A stretch of 64,000 nucleotides of DNA, taken from positions 6,262,001-6,326,000 of the forward strand of contig NZ_CP109149.1 of the NCBI RefSeq assembly GCF_035920345.1, given 5' to 3'. The position numbers were made by a program, and so were the translations under genes. Within the stretch, counting starts at the first letter, position 1. Every line of letters starts with the position of its first letter. Below are positions 16,047 through 25,219 of this stretch, in pieces. The notes below the pieces were generated by a model that did no database searches, was not told the DNA's origin, and saw nothing but the letters and a program-made list of their open reading frames with translations. Origin of the DNA: Nocardia vinacea. GTDB taxonomy: Bacteria > Actinomycetota > Actinomycetes > Mycobacteriales > Mycobacteriaceae.

Positions 16047-17351
16047 CTATCTGCTGACCTTCGAGCAGCCGACCGGTTCGGCCGCGCCGGCGAAGCGTTG
16101 ATCGATCCAGGAATTGGCGGCCGAAACTCCGGTGTCGGCGACGATCAGATGCTCGCCGAGGTGGGCCTCGAAGCGCACCGGAACCCCCAACCGGCACCAG
16201 TCGTCGTAGAGGTGTTCGGCCCCGGCGAACGGAAGCCACACCTCGTTGATGCCGTGGTACAGGAAGACCGGCACCCGCGGCGCGGCGGTACCGAGACGGT
16301 TCTCGGCCAGGATCTCCCTGATCATCGGCAGCTTCGTCGGGTGGGCCATATCGGTGAGCGTCTCCGCGGGGATGGGTGCGAGCACGCCGAGCAGCGCCGC
16401 GTCCAGAAAACAGAGGTCCTTCGCGAATTGCGATAGCCGCCAACCGTTGTCATTGAACAGGCCCATGATCTCCGGGTACTCCCTGGCCAGACCGAGGGTT
16501 GCGGCCAGGAATACGCCTGAGGCGGCATTGGCTCCGTTCATCGTATTGATCAGCATGCCGAAGTCGGCGGGAACGCCACCGACCACAGCACCGACGAGGT
16601 TCACCTCCCCCGCGTATTCCGGTGCGAGTTGCGCCGCCCAGCCCGAGGCGATGGCGCCGCCGGAGTACCCGGAGACCACCGTGGGCGCATCGGGCGACAA
16701 ACCCAACTCGGGCGTCTGCACGGCGGCGCGTATCGAGTCCAGTACCGCATGTCCGGCCATGCGACCGGCCGCGTACGCCTGTCGCGGACCCTGGTGATCG
16801 GCCACGATCACCGCATAGTTCTTCGAAAGCGGCAGCTGCACAGAGCGGAGACCGGCCGATAGACCCAGCTTGAGCTGCTGCGACGGCGCACAGTGGTTGC
16901 CGAGTGAATCGATCGGCACGTTGTCTGCGACGAGGGGGCGGGGCCCCGAACCCTGCCACGGCGCGATGGGCACGAGCAGCGTGGCGACCACCGGTACCGG
17001 ACGGCCCTTGGCATCGGTCGATCGGATCAGTAGTTCGGTGGCAGTGACCGGCGTCGGCTTCAGCCCGAGATCGACGAGACGGGCCGCGACCACCGCGCCC
17101 GGACGCAGATTTTCGAAACCCCGCGGCGGTGTATAGAAGGGGTCGGCGAGCGGAGTCGGCATGACAGCGGCGGGATCACGCGCGGGGTGCAAGATACCGG
17201 CGACCGGATCCGGCTCCGCCGCAACCGTTCCCGGCACCGCGATACCGACCGCCGCCACCGCACCTACACAAATCACCGCACCGAGCACCGCCACCTTCCG
17301 CATCGGCCGACCGATGGCCGACCACGATCCCATCCATCGTTTTCGTGCCAT
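16047..17351 (-). CDS. secreted lipase of the LIP family
   Basis: About 434 residues. An N-terminal export signal (hydrophobic core AVLGAVICVGAVAAVGIAV) is followed by GTVAAEPDP, a likely cleavage region. The alpha/beta hydrolase domain is of the secretory lipase (LIP, PF03583) family, with nucleophile elbow GYSGGAIASGW and late histidine region GEHLIVADTG. Actinobacterial members hydrolyse triacylglycerols or other esters outside the cell. The ATG at 17351 is chosen; a TTG three codons upstream and an ATG at 17303, just before the signal, are alternatives. Confidence 0.82.
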   Translation of the reverse strand: MARKRWMGSWSAIGRPMRKVAVLGAVICVGAVAAVGIAVPGTVAAEPDPVAGILHPARDPAAVMPTPLADPFYTPPRGFENLRPGAVVAARLVDLGLKPTPVTATELLIRSTDAKGRPVPVVATLLVPIAPWQGSGPRPLVADNVPIDSLGNHCAPSQQLKLGLSAGLRSVQLPLSKNYAVIVADHQGPRQAYAAGRMAGHAVLDSIRAAVQTPELGLSPDAPTVVSGYSGGAIASGWAAQLAPEYAGEVNLVGAVVGGVPADFGMLINTMNGANAASGVFLAATLGLAREYPEIMGLFNDNGWRLSQFAKDLCFLDAALLGVLAPIPAETLTDMAHPTKLPMIREILAENRLGTAAPRVPVFLYHGINEVWLPFAGAEHLYDDWCRLGVPVRFEAHLGEHLIVADTGVSAANSWIDQRFAGAAEPVGCSKVSR

Positions 17352-17522
17352 ACCTAGCAAGGCCGAGTCCCCGTTTCCGAGCGTGTATCGGACAAAATCC
17401 GAGCCAGTCTGGCCTACGACCAGTACAAATGCCGGGAACAGGACCGCTCGGTCCGCATAACGATTCGGACGCCGCTCCTCGCGCGGATCCCGATGCGGGG
17501 CGAAGCAGCACGGACCGCTCGA

Positions 17523-19037
17523 TTACGGCAGCAGCGCGCGGACCGTTTCGATGGTGTCGGCATCGGCGGCGGACTTATCGGGTCGATACCGCACAACGCG
17601 GGCGAAGCGCAGGGCGACACCGCCCGGATAGCGCGAACTCACCTGAACGCCGTCGAGGGCGATCTCGACGACGAGTTCGGGCCAGAGGTAGACCGTGTAT
17701 TCGTCGCGGGCGCGCTCATGCCGCGGGAATTCGGCGGTCTGCCACTGCAACAGCGCATCGGTGAGGCCCTTGAAGGTCTTGCCGACCATCACCGGATCAC
17801 CGGTCTCCGGATCGCGCGCGCCGAGGTGCAGATTCGACAAATAGCCGGTGCGACGGCCGTAACCCCATTCCGCACCGAGCACAAGCAGGTCGAGGGTGTG
17901 CGTCGGCTTGATCTTCTGCCAGGACCGGCCGCGGCGGCCCGCGGCGTACGGCGCGAGCAACGATTTGACCATCACGCCTTCGTGGCCGGCAGCCAGCGCG
18001 CCGTCGAAATACTCCGCGGCCGCCTCGGCGTCGGGTCGGATCAGGGCCGGAATGCTGTGTGCGGCCGCGACCTCGGTCAGCGCCGTACGGCGCTCATGCA
18101 GCGGTGCGTCGAGCAGATCCGCACCGTTCAGATGCAAGCAGTCGAAGAAGTACGGGTGCAGCAGTAATTCCCTGGTCGTGCTGACCTCGGCGAAGCGGCT
18201 CATCGTCTCCTGGAACGGACGCGGCCGTCCGGAATCGGTGAGCGCCAACGTTTCTCCGTCCAGCACCACGCTCACGCAGTTGAGCTGGGCGACCAGATCG
18301 ACCAGTTCCGGCACACCGGCGGTGATATCGCGCAGCGTCCTGGTGAATACCCAGACCCGCGAACCCTCCCGGTGCACCTGGATGCGCGCGCCGTCCAGTT
18401 TGTGTTCGACGCTCACCTCGTCGCCGAATTCGGCCATCGCCTCGTCCAGCGCGGCACCGGGCGAGGCGAGCATGGGTTGGATCGGGCGGCCGACCTCGAG
18501 CCGGAATTCGCCCAGCGCCTCGACCCCGCCGGTCAGCGCGGCGACGGCCGTGACCGGTAGCTGCCCGGACAGCATGTAGGCCCGTCGGACCAGTTCGATC
18601 GGCACTGCCGCCGCCACCGCGACCGCCTCGGCGACGATCGCGGTGAGCGCGCCCTGACGCAACTCCCCGCCGAGCAGACGCATCAGGAAGGCCTGCTGCT
18701 CGGCGGTCGCGGCTGTCCACAATCCGCGTAGCAATTCCTTGCGCCGGTTGGTCGAGCCGGGGCCGGAGGTGGTGGCCAATTCACTCAGCGTGCTGTCAAC
18801 CGACGAAACCGTCAGCGTCGCAAGCTCACTCGGCTCGCATTCGAGTGCGGTCAGTGTGCGCCAGCCGGTGCCGATACGGCCCTGCCGTAGTTCACCGGAG
18901 ACCCAGGCGACCACCGGCCCCAGCTCATCCGGGGCGGCCTCGGACAACAGCGCGGCCAAGGTTGCGATCTTCGTCTTCCGGGACCGGGTCGCACGGACGG
19001 TCTCCGAGGCCTGCACGACATCCGAGAACAGCATCAC
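17523..19037 (-). CDS. ligB: ATP-dependent DNA ligase LigB
   Basis: A 504-residue ligase. The N-terminal DNA-binding domain spans roughly residues 1-180. The nucleotidyltransferase motif I is EHKLDGARIQVHR, with Lys213 as the AMP acceptor. Motif III is WVFTRTL and motif V SLLAPYAAGRRGRSWQKIKP, followed by an OB-fold domain. This matches LigB (Rv3062) of mycobacteria, a non-essential nick-sealing enzyme beside the NAD-dependent LigA. It is divergent from ramB with a 90-base gap. Confidence 0.93.
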   Translation of the reverse strand: MMLFSDVVQASETVRATRSRKTKIATLAALLSEAAPDELGPVVAWVSGELRQGRIGTGWRTLTALECEPSELATLTVSSVDSTLSELATTSGPGSTNRRKELLRGLWTAATAEQQAFLMRLLGGELRQGALTAIVAEAVAVAAAVPIELVRRAYMLSGQLPVTAVAALTGGVEALGEFRLEVGRPIQPMLASPGAALDEAMAEFGDEVSVEHKLDGARIQVHREGSRVWVFTRTLRDITAGVPELVDLVAQLNCVSVVLDGETLALTDSGRPRPFQETMSRFAEVSTTRELLLHPYFFDCLHLNGADLLDAPLHERRTALTEVAAAHSIPALIRPDAEAAAEYFDGALAAGHEGVMVKSLLAPYAAGRRGRSWQKIKPTHTLDLLVLGAEWGYGRRTGYLSNLHLGARDPETGDPVMVGKTFKGLTDALLQWQTAEFPRHERARDEYTVYLWPELVVEIALDGVQVSSRYPGGVALRFARVVRYRPDKSAADADTIETVRALLP

Positions 19038-19096
19038 TCGACGGTAACCCGCCCCTGTGACATATCGCTCAGCTCTGCTGCTAATTACCCATTGGC

Positions 19097-19107
19097 AGGT
19101 TTGCGAA
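19097..19107 (+). promoter_or_regulatory. possible RamB autoregulatory site
   Basis: AGGTTTGCGAA matches 8 of 11 positions of the corynebacterial RamB box (AACTTTGCAAA) and lies 20 bases before the ramB start. RamB is known to regulate its own gene in relatives. The match is partial. Confidence 0.35.
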
Positions 19108-19127
19108 TTCGCTCATAAACTGGACGC

Positions 19128-20534
19128 ATGGCCAAGACTTACGTCGGGGCGCGGCTTCGTCAGCTGCGGACCGAACGAGGGTTGAGCCAGGTCTCACTCG
19201 CCCAGAAGCTGGAGATCTCGGCGAGTTACCTCAACCAGATCGAACACGATGTGCGCCCGCTCACCGTACCGGTACTGCTGCGCATCAGCGAAGTGTTCGG
19301 CGTCGATGCGACGTTTTTCTCCTCCCAGGACGACACCCGGCTCATCGCCGAGCTCCAAGAGGTCGTGATGGACCAGGAGCTCGGTATCGAGGCCGATACC
19401 CAGGAGATCGCGGATATGGTCTCCGCGCATCCGAGCATGGCGCGCGCACTGGTCAATATGCACAACCGGTACCGCAACACCTCCGCACAGCTGGCTGCCG
19501 CCACCGAGGACCGCTTCGCCGACGGCTCCGGCAGCGCGGCGATCAGCAAACCGCACGAGGAAGTGCGCGACTTCTTCTACCAGCGGCAGAACTACATCCA
19601 CGAATTGGATACCGCCGCAGAGGAACTCACCGCCCGGATTCGCTTCCACGGCGGCGATGTGAACAGCGAGATCGCCCGCCTCCTGCGCGCACACGACGTG
19701 CGCATTGTCGAGCGCATCGATCTCGGCGAAGGCGTATTGCACCGCTACGATCCAGAGACTCAGCGGCTGGAGATCGCGCCGCATCTGTCCGGTGGCCAGC
19801 GCACCTTCAAACTCGCCGCCGAACTCGCCTACTTCGAATGTGGCGACCTGCTCGAAAAGCTGGTCGAGGAAGGCAATTTCGTCTCCGAGGACACACGCAA
19901 GCTGGCCATGCTCGGCCTGGCGAATTACTTTGCCGCCGCAACCGTCCTGCCCTACACGCACTTTCACGAGGTCGCCGAGGATTTCCGCTACGACATCGAG
20001 CGGCTCTCGGCCTTTTTCACCCAGAGTTACGAGACGATCTGCCATCGCCTATCCACTCTGCAGCGGCCCAAGCTGCGCGGCGTTCCGTTCTCCTTCGTGC
20101 GCGTGGACCGCGCGGGGAATATGTCGAAACGCCAGTCCGCCACCGGTTTCCACTTCTCCTCCAGCGGTGGTACCTGCCCGCTGTGGAATGTCTACGAAAC
20201 CTTCGCCTATCCGGGCAAGATCATGACGCAGATCGCCCAGATGCCCGACGGTCGCAAATACCTGTGGGTCGCCCGCACCGTCGAACGCCGCGCGACCCGA
20301 TACGGCCAGGCCAGCAAGACCTTTGCGATCGGTCTGGGTTGCGAGCTGCGGCACGCGGGTCGCGTCGTCTACGCCGACGGCATCGATCTCGACGTGGCGA
20401 AGGCCACACCGATCGGTGCGGGCTGCCGCGTCTGTGAACGCACCAATTGCCCACAGCGCGCGTTTCCGCCACTGGGCAAGGTGCTCGATATCAGCGAACA
20501 TCGAAGCTCGGTATCGCCGTACGTCCTCAAGTGA
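19128..20534 (+). CDS. ramB: RamB-type regulator of acetate and glyoxylate metabolism
   Basis: A 468-residue protein. It has an N-terminal XRE helix-turn-helix (about residues 8-62; LSQVSLAQKLEISASYLNQI), a central ImmA/IrrE-like region with AAELAYFECGDLLEKLVEEG, and a C-terminal DUF2083 domain with paired cysteines (GCRVCERTNCPQRAF). This is the ScfR/RamB architecture, a short-chain acyl-CoA sensor that controls isocitrate lyase, malate synthase and acetate activation in Corynebacterium and Mycobacterium. No aceA gene is in the window. lpdC lies 17 kb away. Confidence 0.88.
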   Translation: MAKTYVGARLRQLRTERGLSQVSLAQKLEISASYLNQIEHDVRPLTVPVLLRISEVFGVDATFFSSQDDTRLIAELQEVVMDQELGIEADTQEIADMVSAHPSMARALVNMHNRYRNTSAQLAAATEDRFADGSGSAAISKPHEEVRDFFYQRQNYIHELDTAAEELTARIRFHGGDVNSEIARLLRAHDVRIVERIDLGEGVLHRYDPETQRLEIAPHLSGGQRTFKLAAELAYFECGDLLEKLVEEGNFVSEDTRKLAMLGLANYFAAATVLPYTHFHEVAEDFRYDIERLSAFFTQSYETICHRLSTLQRPKLRGVPFSFVRVDRAGNMSKRQSATGFHFSSSGGTCPLWNVYETFAYPGKIMTQIAQMPDGRKYLWVARTVERRATRYGQASKTFAIGLGCELRHAGRVVYADGIDLDVAKATPIGAGCRVCERTNCPQRAFPPLGKVLDISEHRSSVSPYVLK

Positions 20535-20643
20535 CGCGGCGCCGCACACGAACTCTCGCAGTCCGGCACACCAGGGCGGAGGAGCCGCGCGTCGTTCGCG
20601 GCGACGGAAACTCAGGTGCGTCGGCGCTGCCCGGAATACACCA

Positions 20644-20673
20644 GGCCGACATCGGCGATTTCCGATGTCGGCC
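20644..20673. terminator. bidirectional terminator between ramB and the MFS gene
   Basis: A perfect 12-bp stem (left arm GGCCGACATCGG) with a six-base loop is extended by a further imperfect stem with AATACACC and GGTGCATT arms. It lies between two converging genes, so it can serve both. Confidence 0.7.
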
Positions 20674-20685
20674 CGGTGCATTCAG

Positions 20686-21918
20686 CTAAGCCGGTAACGC
20701 CGAACGCTGGATCCGCACCCCGAACAGGGTCAGGCCGAGCGCCGCGACCAGGAGGATGGCCAGGGTCCACGCCAGCACCGAAAAGCCGTGTGGCGCAGCG
20801 GCCGCGGCCACCAGCGGTCCGGCGGTGGCACCGACGTAGAAGCTGAACATCGCGACCGATGACGCGGCAGCGCGCGCCTCACCACCCAACTCCCCTGCGG
20901 TCTGCAGGACTGCGGGCGCGATGACGCCGAGCCCGCCGACCAGCACGGCGAGCAGGACAGTCAGCACCGCGAGGTGGGTGCCTTCGAAGGTGGCGATCAC
21001 CATGGCGGTCGCGGCGACCAGCACGCCCAGCACCATCTGCCCCGGCTTGGTCAGGCGCGAGAGCGGGATGGCCAGCAACGGCAGTGCGAACATCACCGGC
21101 AGCGCGCCCGCACGCAGGGCGAGCAGTTCACCGGAACTCTTGACCAGACCGGTGATTTCGATGCCGGTGTACACCCCGACCATCACCGCCATGGCCAGCG
21201 CGCCCGCGGCCAGCATCGGCAGCAGCGCCTTGATCCGCAGCACCGCGGGAATCGCGGCGTAGCTGTGCACAAGTGGCTTGTCGCGACCGGTGGGTGCGTC
21301 ATCGAGCATGACCGCACGCAAGACGAATGCGAGCGCCACGAAGACTACGGCCGAGCCGATGAACATGGTGCGCCACGGGAACGAGGCGACGACGGCCTGC
21401 GAGGCGATCTGCGCCAGCACGGTCGCGGCCAGGAAGGAGGTGGCGACCGACATGGTCACCACCGCCCGATGCGCCGGTGTGATGCGGGTGGCGATATAGG
21501 CCATGATCGCGGGCGGAATCGAACCGACGACAAGTCCCTGCGCGACGCGCAGGCCGACCGCGATCGGCGCACTGAACGACAGACCGGTCAATAGTGTGAC
21601 CACCGCAGCGGCGATCATGCCGGTGACCAGTACCCGGCGGTGGCCGTAGCGATCCGAGAGCGGGCCGAACAGCACGAAGCCACCCGCATAGCCGAAGGCG
21701 AAGGCGCTGATGATCCAGGTCATGACGCCCGCGCCCACATTCCAGTCGGCCTTCATGGCCGTGAAAAGGGGAATCGGGATGTACATCTGGCCGGTGGCCA
21801 GCAGTGCGGACAGGACGAAAACAGGGAGGGTACGCCCGGTGTGCGCGCGTGGTGACGCGCTGCGAGTGCGTGCCCGAGCCGGGATACCGGTCGGAAGCTG
21901 AAGAGTCGGCGTTGCCAT
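20686..21918 (-). CDS. MFS transporter (drug-efflux type, 12 membrane segments)
   Basis: A 410-residue major facilitator. The loop 2-3 signature is visible as LFGPLSDRYGHRRVLVTGM, and the segment after TM4 reads RVAQGLVVGSIPPAIMAYIA. It resembles the Bcr/YnfM (inner membrane transport protein) group. The divergent TetR regulator and shared operator suggest an inducible exporter; the substrate is unknown. The first 25 residues are polar and cytoplasmic. Confidence 0.85.
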   Translation of the reverse strand: MATPTLQLPTGIPARARTRSASPRAHTGRTLPVFVLSALLATGQMYIPIPLFTAMKADWNVGAGVMTWIISAFAFGYAGGFVLFGPLSDRYGHRRVLVTGMIAAAVVTLLTGLSFSAPIAVGLRVAQGLVVGSIPPAIMAYIATRITPAHRAVVTMSVATSFLAATVLAQIASQAVVASFPWRTMFIGSAVVFVALAFVLRAVMLDDAPTGRDKPLVHSYAAIPAVLRIKALLPMLAAGALAMAVMVGVYTGIEITGLVKSSGELLALRAGALPVMFALPLLAIPLSRLTKPGQMVLGVLVAATAMVIATFEGTHLAVLTVLLAVLVGGLGVIAPAVLQTAGELGGEARAAASSVAMFSFYVGATAGPLVAAAAAPHGFSVLAWTLAILLVAALGLTLFGVRIQRSALPA

Positions 21919-21953
21919 GTGGACGAAGTTAGGCCCATTGCCGAGCTGTTGTC

Positions 21954-21969
21954 AACCAAATAGTTGGTT
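21954..21969. promoter_or_regulatory. TetR operator between MFS and TetR genes
   Basis: A perfect inverted repeat AACCAA-ATAG-TTGGTT in the middle of the 75-base divergent gap. It probably lets the TetR repress both genes. Confidence 0.7.
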
Positions 21970-21993
21970 TAATGGGATGGTAAAGTCGCGGTC

Positions 21994-22842
21994 ATGACGG
22001 TCACGATGAAACGGAGCGACGCGACCAAGCAGGCCCTGCTGCGCGCTGCGCGCGACGAATTCGCCGAATACGGCCTGGCCGGCGCGCGGGTGGACCGGAT
22101 CGCGGAGGCGGCCGGGGTGAACAAGGAGCGCATCTACGGCCTGTTCGGCAGCAAGGACAAGCTCTTCGACGTCATCCTGATCGACACCATGCGCGAATTC
22201 ATGGATGTGGTCCAGCCCCTGGCCGAGACCGAACCCGGCGAGTACGTGGGCAAGCTGTTCGACTACCACCGCGAAAATCCGCAACTGCTACGGCTTTTGC
22301 TCTGGGAGGGCCTGCACCGCGGCACCGACGCGCACGATATCGATGGCTGGCGCGCCCAGCACTACCTGCGGAAATTCGACCGCGCCAAGGAGCAGTTCGA
22401 TGTCGACGCCAGCCACGCGGGCCGACTGCTGCTCGCCCTGTGCGGCCTGTCCAACTGGAGCCTCGCCGTCCCGCAGACCACCCGCCTACTACTCGGCGCG
22501 GATGCCGAGAACCAGGGCGCGACCCGCGAATTCATGATGGAGTTCGCCAGGGCTGCGCTGCGAACGGATAAATCGATCCCGCACCGCGAGCCAGTCAATG
22601 AGTTGACCGCCGAATCGGCCAGCGGGGTTGACGGCACAGCCACGGCCGATGCGCCGACCGATCCCGTAGACCGCGCCGCGCAGCGTCTGCGCGAGGCCCA
22701 AGCCGCGGCCGACGCTGCCCGCGACGAACTCGCCGCCGCCCTGCGAGACGCGCACGCCGGCGGCACCAGCGCCAACCAACTCGCTCGCCAGGTGTCGGGC
22801 ACCCTGTCGCGCCCCGTCGTCCTCAAGCTCCTCGCCGATTGA
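21994..22842 (+). CDS. TetR-family regulator with C-terminal helical extension
   Basis: A 282-residue protein. The TetR helix-turn-helix lies at residues 10-57 (VDRIAEAAGVNKERIYGLF). The ligand domain (TetR_C_17-like; DYHRENPQLLRLLLWEG) is followed by an unusual tail. After about residue 210 there is a predicted coiled coil of Ala/Glu/Arg (AAQRLREAQAAADAARDELA), then a short HTH-like segment GTSANQLARQVSGTLSRPVV. The tail resembles a second small DNA-binding or oligomerisation unit. It is divergent from the exporter it presumably controls. Confidence 0.85.
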   Translation: MTVTMKRSDATKQALLRAARDEFAEYGLAGARVDRIAEAAGVNKERIYGLFGSKDKLFDVILIDTMREFMDVVQPLAETEPGEYVGKLFDYHRENPQLLRLLLWEGLHRGTDAHDIDGWRAQHYLRKFDRAKEQFDVDASHAGRLLLALCGLSNWSLAVPQTTRLLLGADAENQGATREFMMEFARAALRTDKSIPHREPVNELTAESASGVDGTATADAPTDPVDRAAQRLREAQAAADAARDELAAALRDAHAGGTSANQLARQVSGTLSRPVVLKLLAD

Positions 22843-22976
22843 ACGCTTCCGGTTCTGACACACGCAGTTCGCGGATTCGACACCACTCAGGGCTGACCAC
22901 ACAACGTCAGGTTTCATTTCGCACTTCTGCTACTCGATTCCGCTCGCCCTGATCGAGAAACGCTTTGGCCGAAGAG

Positions 22977-23681
22977 TCAATCCCGGACGGCGCGTGAGAG
23001 TTTCGTGAACTCGATCGCCTGCTGGGCACGCGCCAGTACATGCGTGCGCGAGCTACCGATGTGCGCGGTGAGCGTGCGCAGCGCGGCATCCGGATCACTG
23101 TCGAGCAGTTGTTCGGCGATAGCGATGTGCTCAGCGGTCATGGTGGCGATCCGCTCCGGCGTAGGCAAGTCCAGGGTTCGGACCGGCCGAACCCGGACGT
23201 ATACCCCGGTGAGTGCATCCGCCAGCGCCGTATTGCCCGCCGCCGCGAGCAGCGTCGTGTGGAACTGCTCGTCCGCGGCGACCAGCGCGGGCCCCGGTTC
23301 GGGCGGATCGTCGCGAAATCCGCGCCAGGTATCGAGTTCCGCACGCACCAGCGACAAGTCGTGCGCCGGTGCGGGTTCCCCGACAATTCCGATGACGCGC
23401 TGAATTCCCCTGGTCTCCAACACAATCCGCAACTCGAACAGATTGTCCAGCTCCTCCAACCGCGGTCGATACGGATACAGCCCATCGGCGTGCCGCTCGA
23501 CCAATCCGTCGGCCTGCAGCCGGGCGAGCGCTTCCCGCACGGGGGTGCGCGAAACCCCGTAGATCTCGGCCAGACGTTCCTCGCCGAGCCGTTCGGTGGG
23601 CACGATCGCCCCTGTGGCCAGGTCCCGCCGCAGCGATTCGTAAACCTGCTCGCTGAGCGGAACCCGCCCCCTGCGCGTCAT
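22977..23681 (-). CDS. GntR/FadR-family regulator downstream of urtE
   Basis: A 234-residue protein with an N-terminal winged helix (LSEQVYESLRRDLATGAIVP; GVSRTPVREALARL) and a C-terminal FCD ligand domain. That domain carries the usual metal-binding region (DEQFHTTLLAAAGN). Its start is 10 bases from the stop of urtE, so it is probably read with the urea importer. FCD regulators sense small carboxylates, so it may answer to a urea-pathway metabolite such as allophanate. It may also simply be a neighbour. Confidence 0.85.
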   Translation of the reverse strand: MTRRGRVPLSEQVYESLRRDLATGAIVPTERLGEERLAEIYGVSRTPVREALARLQADGLVERHADGLYPYRPRLEELDNLFELRIVLETRGIQRVIGIVGEPAPAHDLSLVRAELDTWRGFRDDPPEPGPALVAADEQFHTTLLAAAGNTALADALTGVYVRVRPVRTLDLPTPERIATMTAEHIAIAEQLLDSDPDAALRTLTAHIGSSRTHVLARAQQAIEFTKLSRAVRD

Positions 23682-23691
23682 GGCTGCCAGC

Positions 23692-24384
23692 TCAGATCGC
23701 CATCGCCGAGCGAACCGAGGTCTCCGCGCCCGCTCCGCCCTCGCCGGTGGATGTCACGCGTCCGGACTGCAGCACGTAATAGCGTTGCGCCGCTTGCAGT
23801 GCGAAGCCGATGTGCTGTTCCACCAGCAGCACGCTGAGTCCACCGCGACCGGTCAAATCGATAATCGTGCGCTCGATTTCGGCGACCACCGACGGCTGGA
23901 TGCCTTCCGTCGGTTCATCGAGAATCAGCAGCCTCGGCTCGGTGATCAGCGCCCTGGCGATCGCCAATTGCTGGCGCTGGCCGCCGGACAGCAAGCCCGC
24001 CTTGCGATTCAACAGTTCGCGCAGTGCCGGAAACAGGTCGAGCGATTCGTCGATCAGGGCCTTACCGCGCTTGCGTCCGTCGGCGACGACCTGCAGATTC
24101 TCGGCGGTGCTCAGCTGCGGGAAACTCTGTTGCCCTTGCGGCACATACGCGATTCCACGTTTGACCCGACGCGACGGCGACATCTTGGTGATCGCCTCAC
24201 CGTTGAAGTTGATCTGTCCGGATTTGGTGCCGATCAGACCGACTGCCGTGCGCAGTAGCGTGGTCTTGCCCGCGCCGTTGTGCCCCATGATCGCCACGAC
24301 ACTGTCGTCGGGAACGGTGATCGAGACGCCATGAATCACCTCGGTCCGGCCGTATCCGGAATGGATGTCGATGAGCTCAAGCAT
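23692..24384 (-). CDS. urtE: urea ABC transporter ATPase UrtE
   Basis: A 230-residue ATPase of the HAAT (LivF-like) family. Walker A is GHNGAGKTTL, the signature LSGGQRQQLAIAR, and Walker B LLILDEPTEGIQP, the last typical of UrtE. It energises urea import with UrtD. It overlaps the end of urtD by eight bases. Confidence 0.93.
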   Translation of the reverse strand: MLELIDIHSGYGRTEVIHGVSITVPDDSVVAIMGHNGAGKTTLLRTAVGLIGTKSGQINFNGEAITKMSPSRRVKRGIAYVPQGQQSFPQLSTAENLQVVADGRKRGKALIDESLDLFPALRELLNRKAGLLSGGQRQQLAIARALITEPRLLILDEPTEGIQPSVVAEIERTIIDLTGRGGLSVLLVEQHIGFALQAAQRYYVLQSGRVTSTGEGGAGAETSVRSAMAI

Positions 24385-25219
24385 CGGCGGACTCCTTTGC
24401 GGTCAGCTCCTGCGCGGTCTGCGCGTCTTCGAGTTCGGTGCCGATGGCCGCGGCGGTGCCGAGGTAGACCTCCTGCACCTTCGGATCGGCCTGCACCTGT
24501 TCGACGGTGCCCTCGCTGAGCACCTTGCCTGCGGCCAGCACGGTCACCGAGGTCGCGAAGGACCGCATGAAATCCATATCGTGCTCGACCACCACGACAA
24601 TGCGTTCACCGCCGATGCGCCGCAACAGATTACCGGTTTCCTCGCGCTCCTCGGCGCTCATACCCGCCACCGGTTCGTCGAGCAGCAGTACCGAGGCGTT
24701 CTGCACCAGCAGCATGCCGATCTCCAGCCACTGCTTCTGCCCGTGCGCCAGCACTCCGGCGGGCTTATCGCGCAATTCGCCGAGACCGGTGATCTCCAGT
24801 GCCTCTTCGACACTCGGCAAAACCGACTTGCGGCGGCGCAACAGTGTCAGCGCCGAACGCCCCGCACCCGCCGCGATATCGAGATTCTGCAGCACACTGA
24901 GTTGTTCGAAAACGCTTGCCGTCTGGAAGGTTCGGCCGATGCCGAGCCGAGCGATCTGGTGCACCTTCTTCCCGAGGAATTCGACACCGGACTTCTGCGC
25001 CGATCCGGTTGCGGGCACCAGACCGGTGATCGCATCGATGAGAGTGGTCTTCCCCGCCCCATTGGGCCCGATCAGGAACCGCAGATCACCCTGCAGCACA
25101 GTGAGGTCCACATCGGAGACGGCCTTGAATCCATCGAAACTCACCGAGAGTCCGCGAATTTCGAGGTATTCACTCGACATGCCCGCATTGCCGCCCAGCT
25201 TCGGGTCGTGCGCGTTCAT
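24377..25219 (-). CDS. urtD: urea ABC transporter ATPase UrtD
   Basis: A 280-residue LivG-like ATPase. Walker A is GPNGAGKTTL, the signature LAHGQKQWLEIGM (the unusual AHGQ form found in UrtD), and Walker B VLLLDEPVAGM. The ATG overlaps the urtC stop (ATGA). An internal ATG at 25180 is a weaker start. The last 25 residues are acidic and variable. Confidence 0.93.
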   Translation of the reverse strand: MNAHDPKLGGNAGMSSEYLEIRGLSVSFDGFKAVSDVDLTVLQGDLRFLIGPNGAGKTTLIDAITGLVPATGSAQKSGVEFLGKKVHQIARLGIGRTFQTASVFEQLSVLQNLDIAAGAGRSALTLLRRRKSVLPSVEEALEITGLGELRDKPAGVLAHGQKQWLEIGMLLVQNASVLLLDEPVAGMSAEEREETGNLLRRIGGERIVVVVEHDMDFMRSFATSVTVLAAGKVLSEGTVEQVQADPKVQEVYLGTAAAIGTELEDAQTAQELTAKESADA

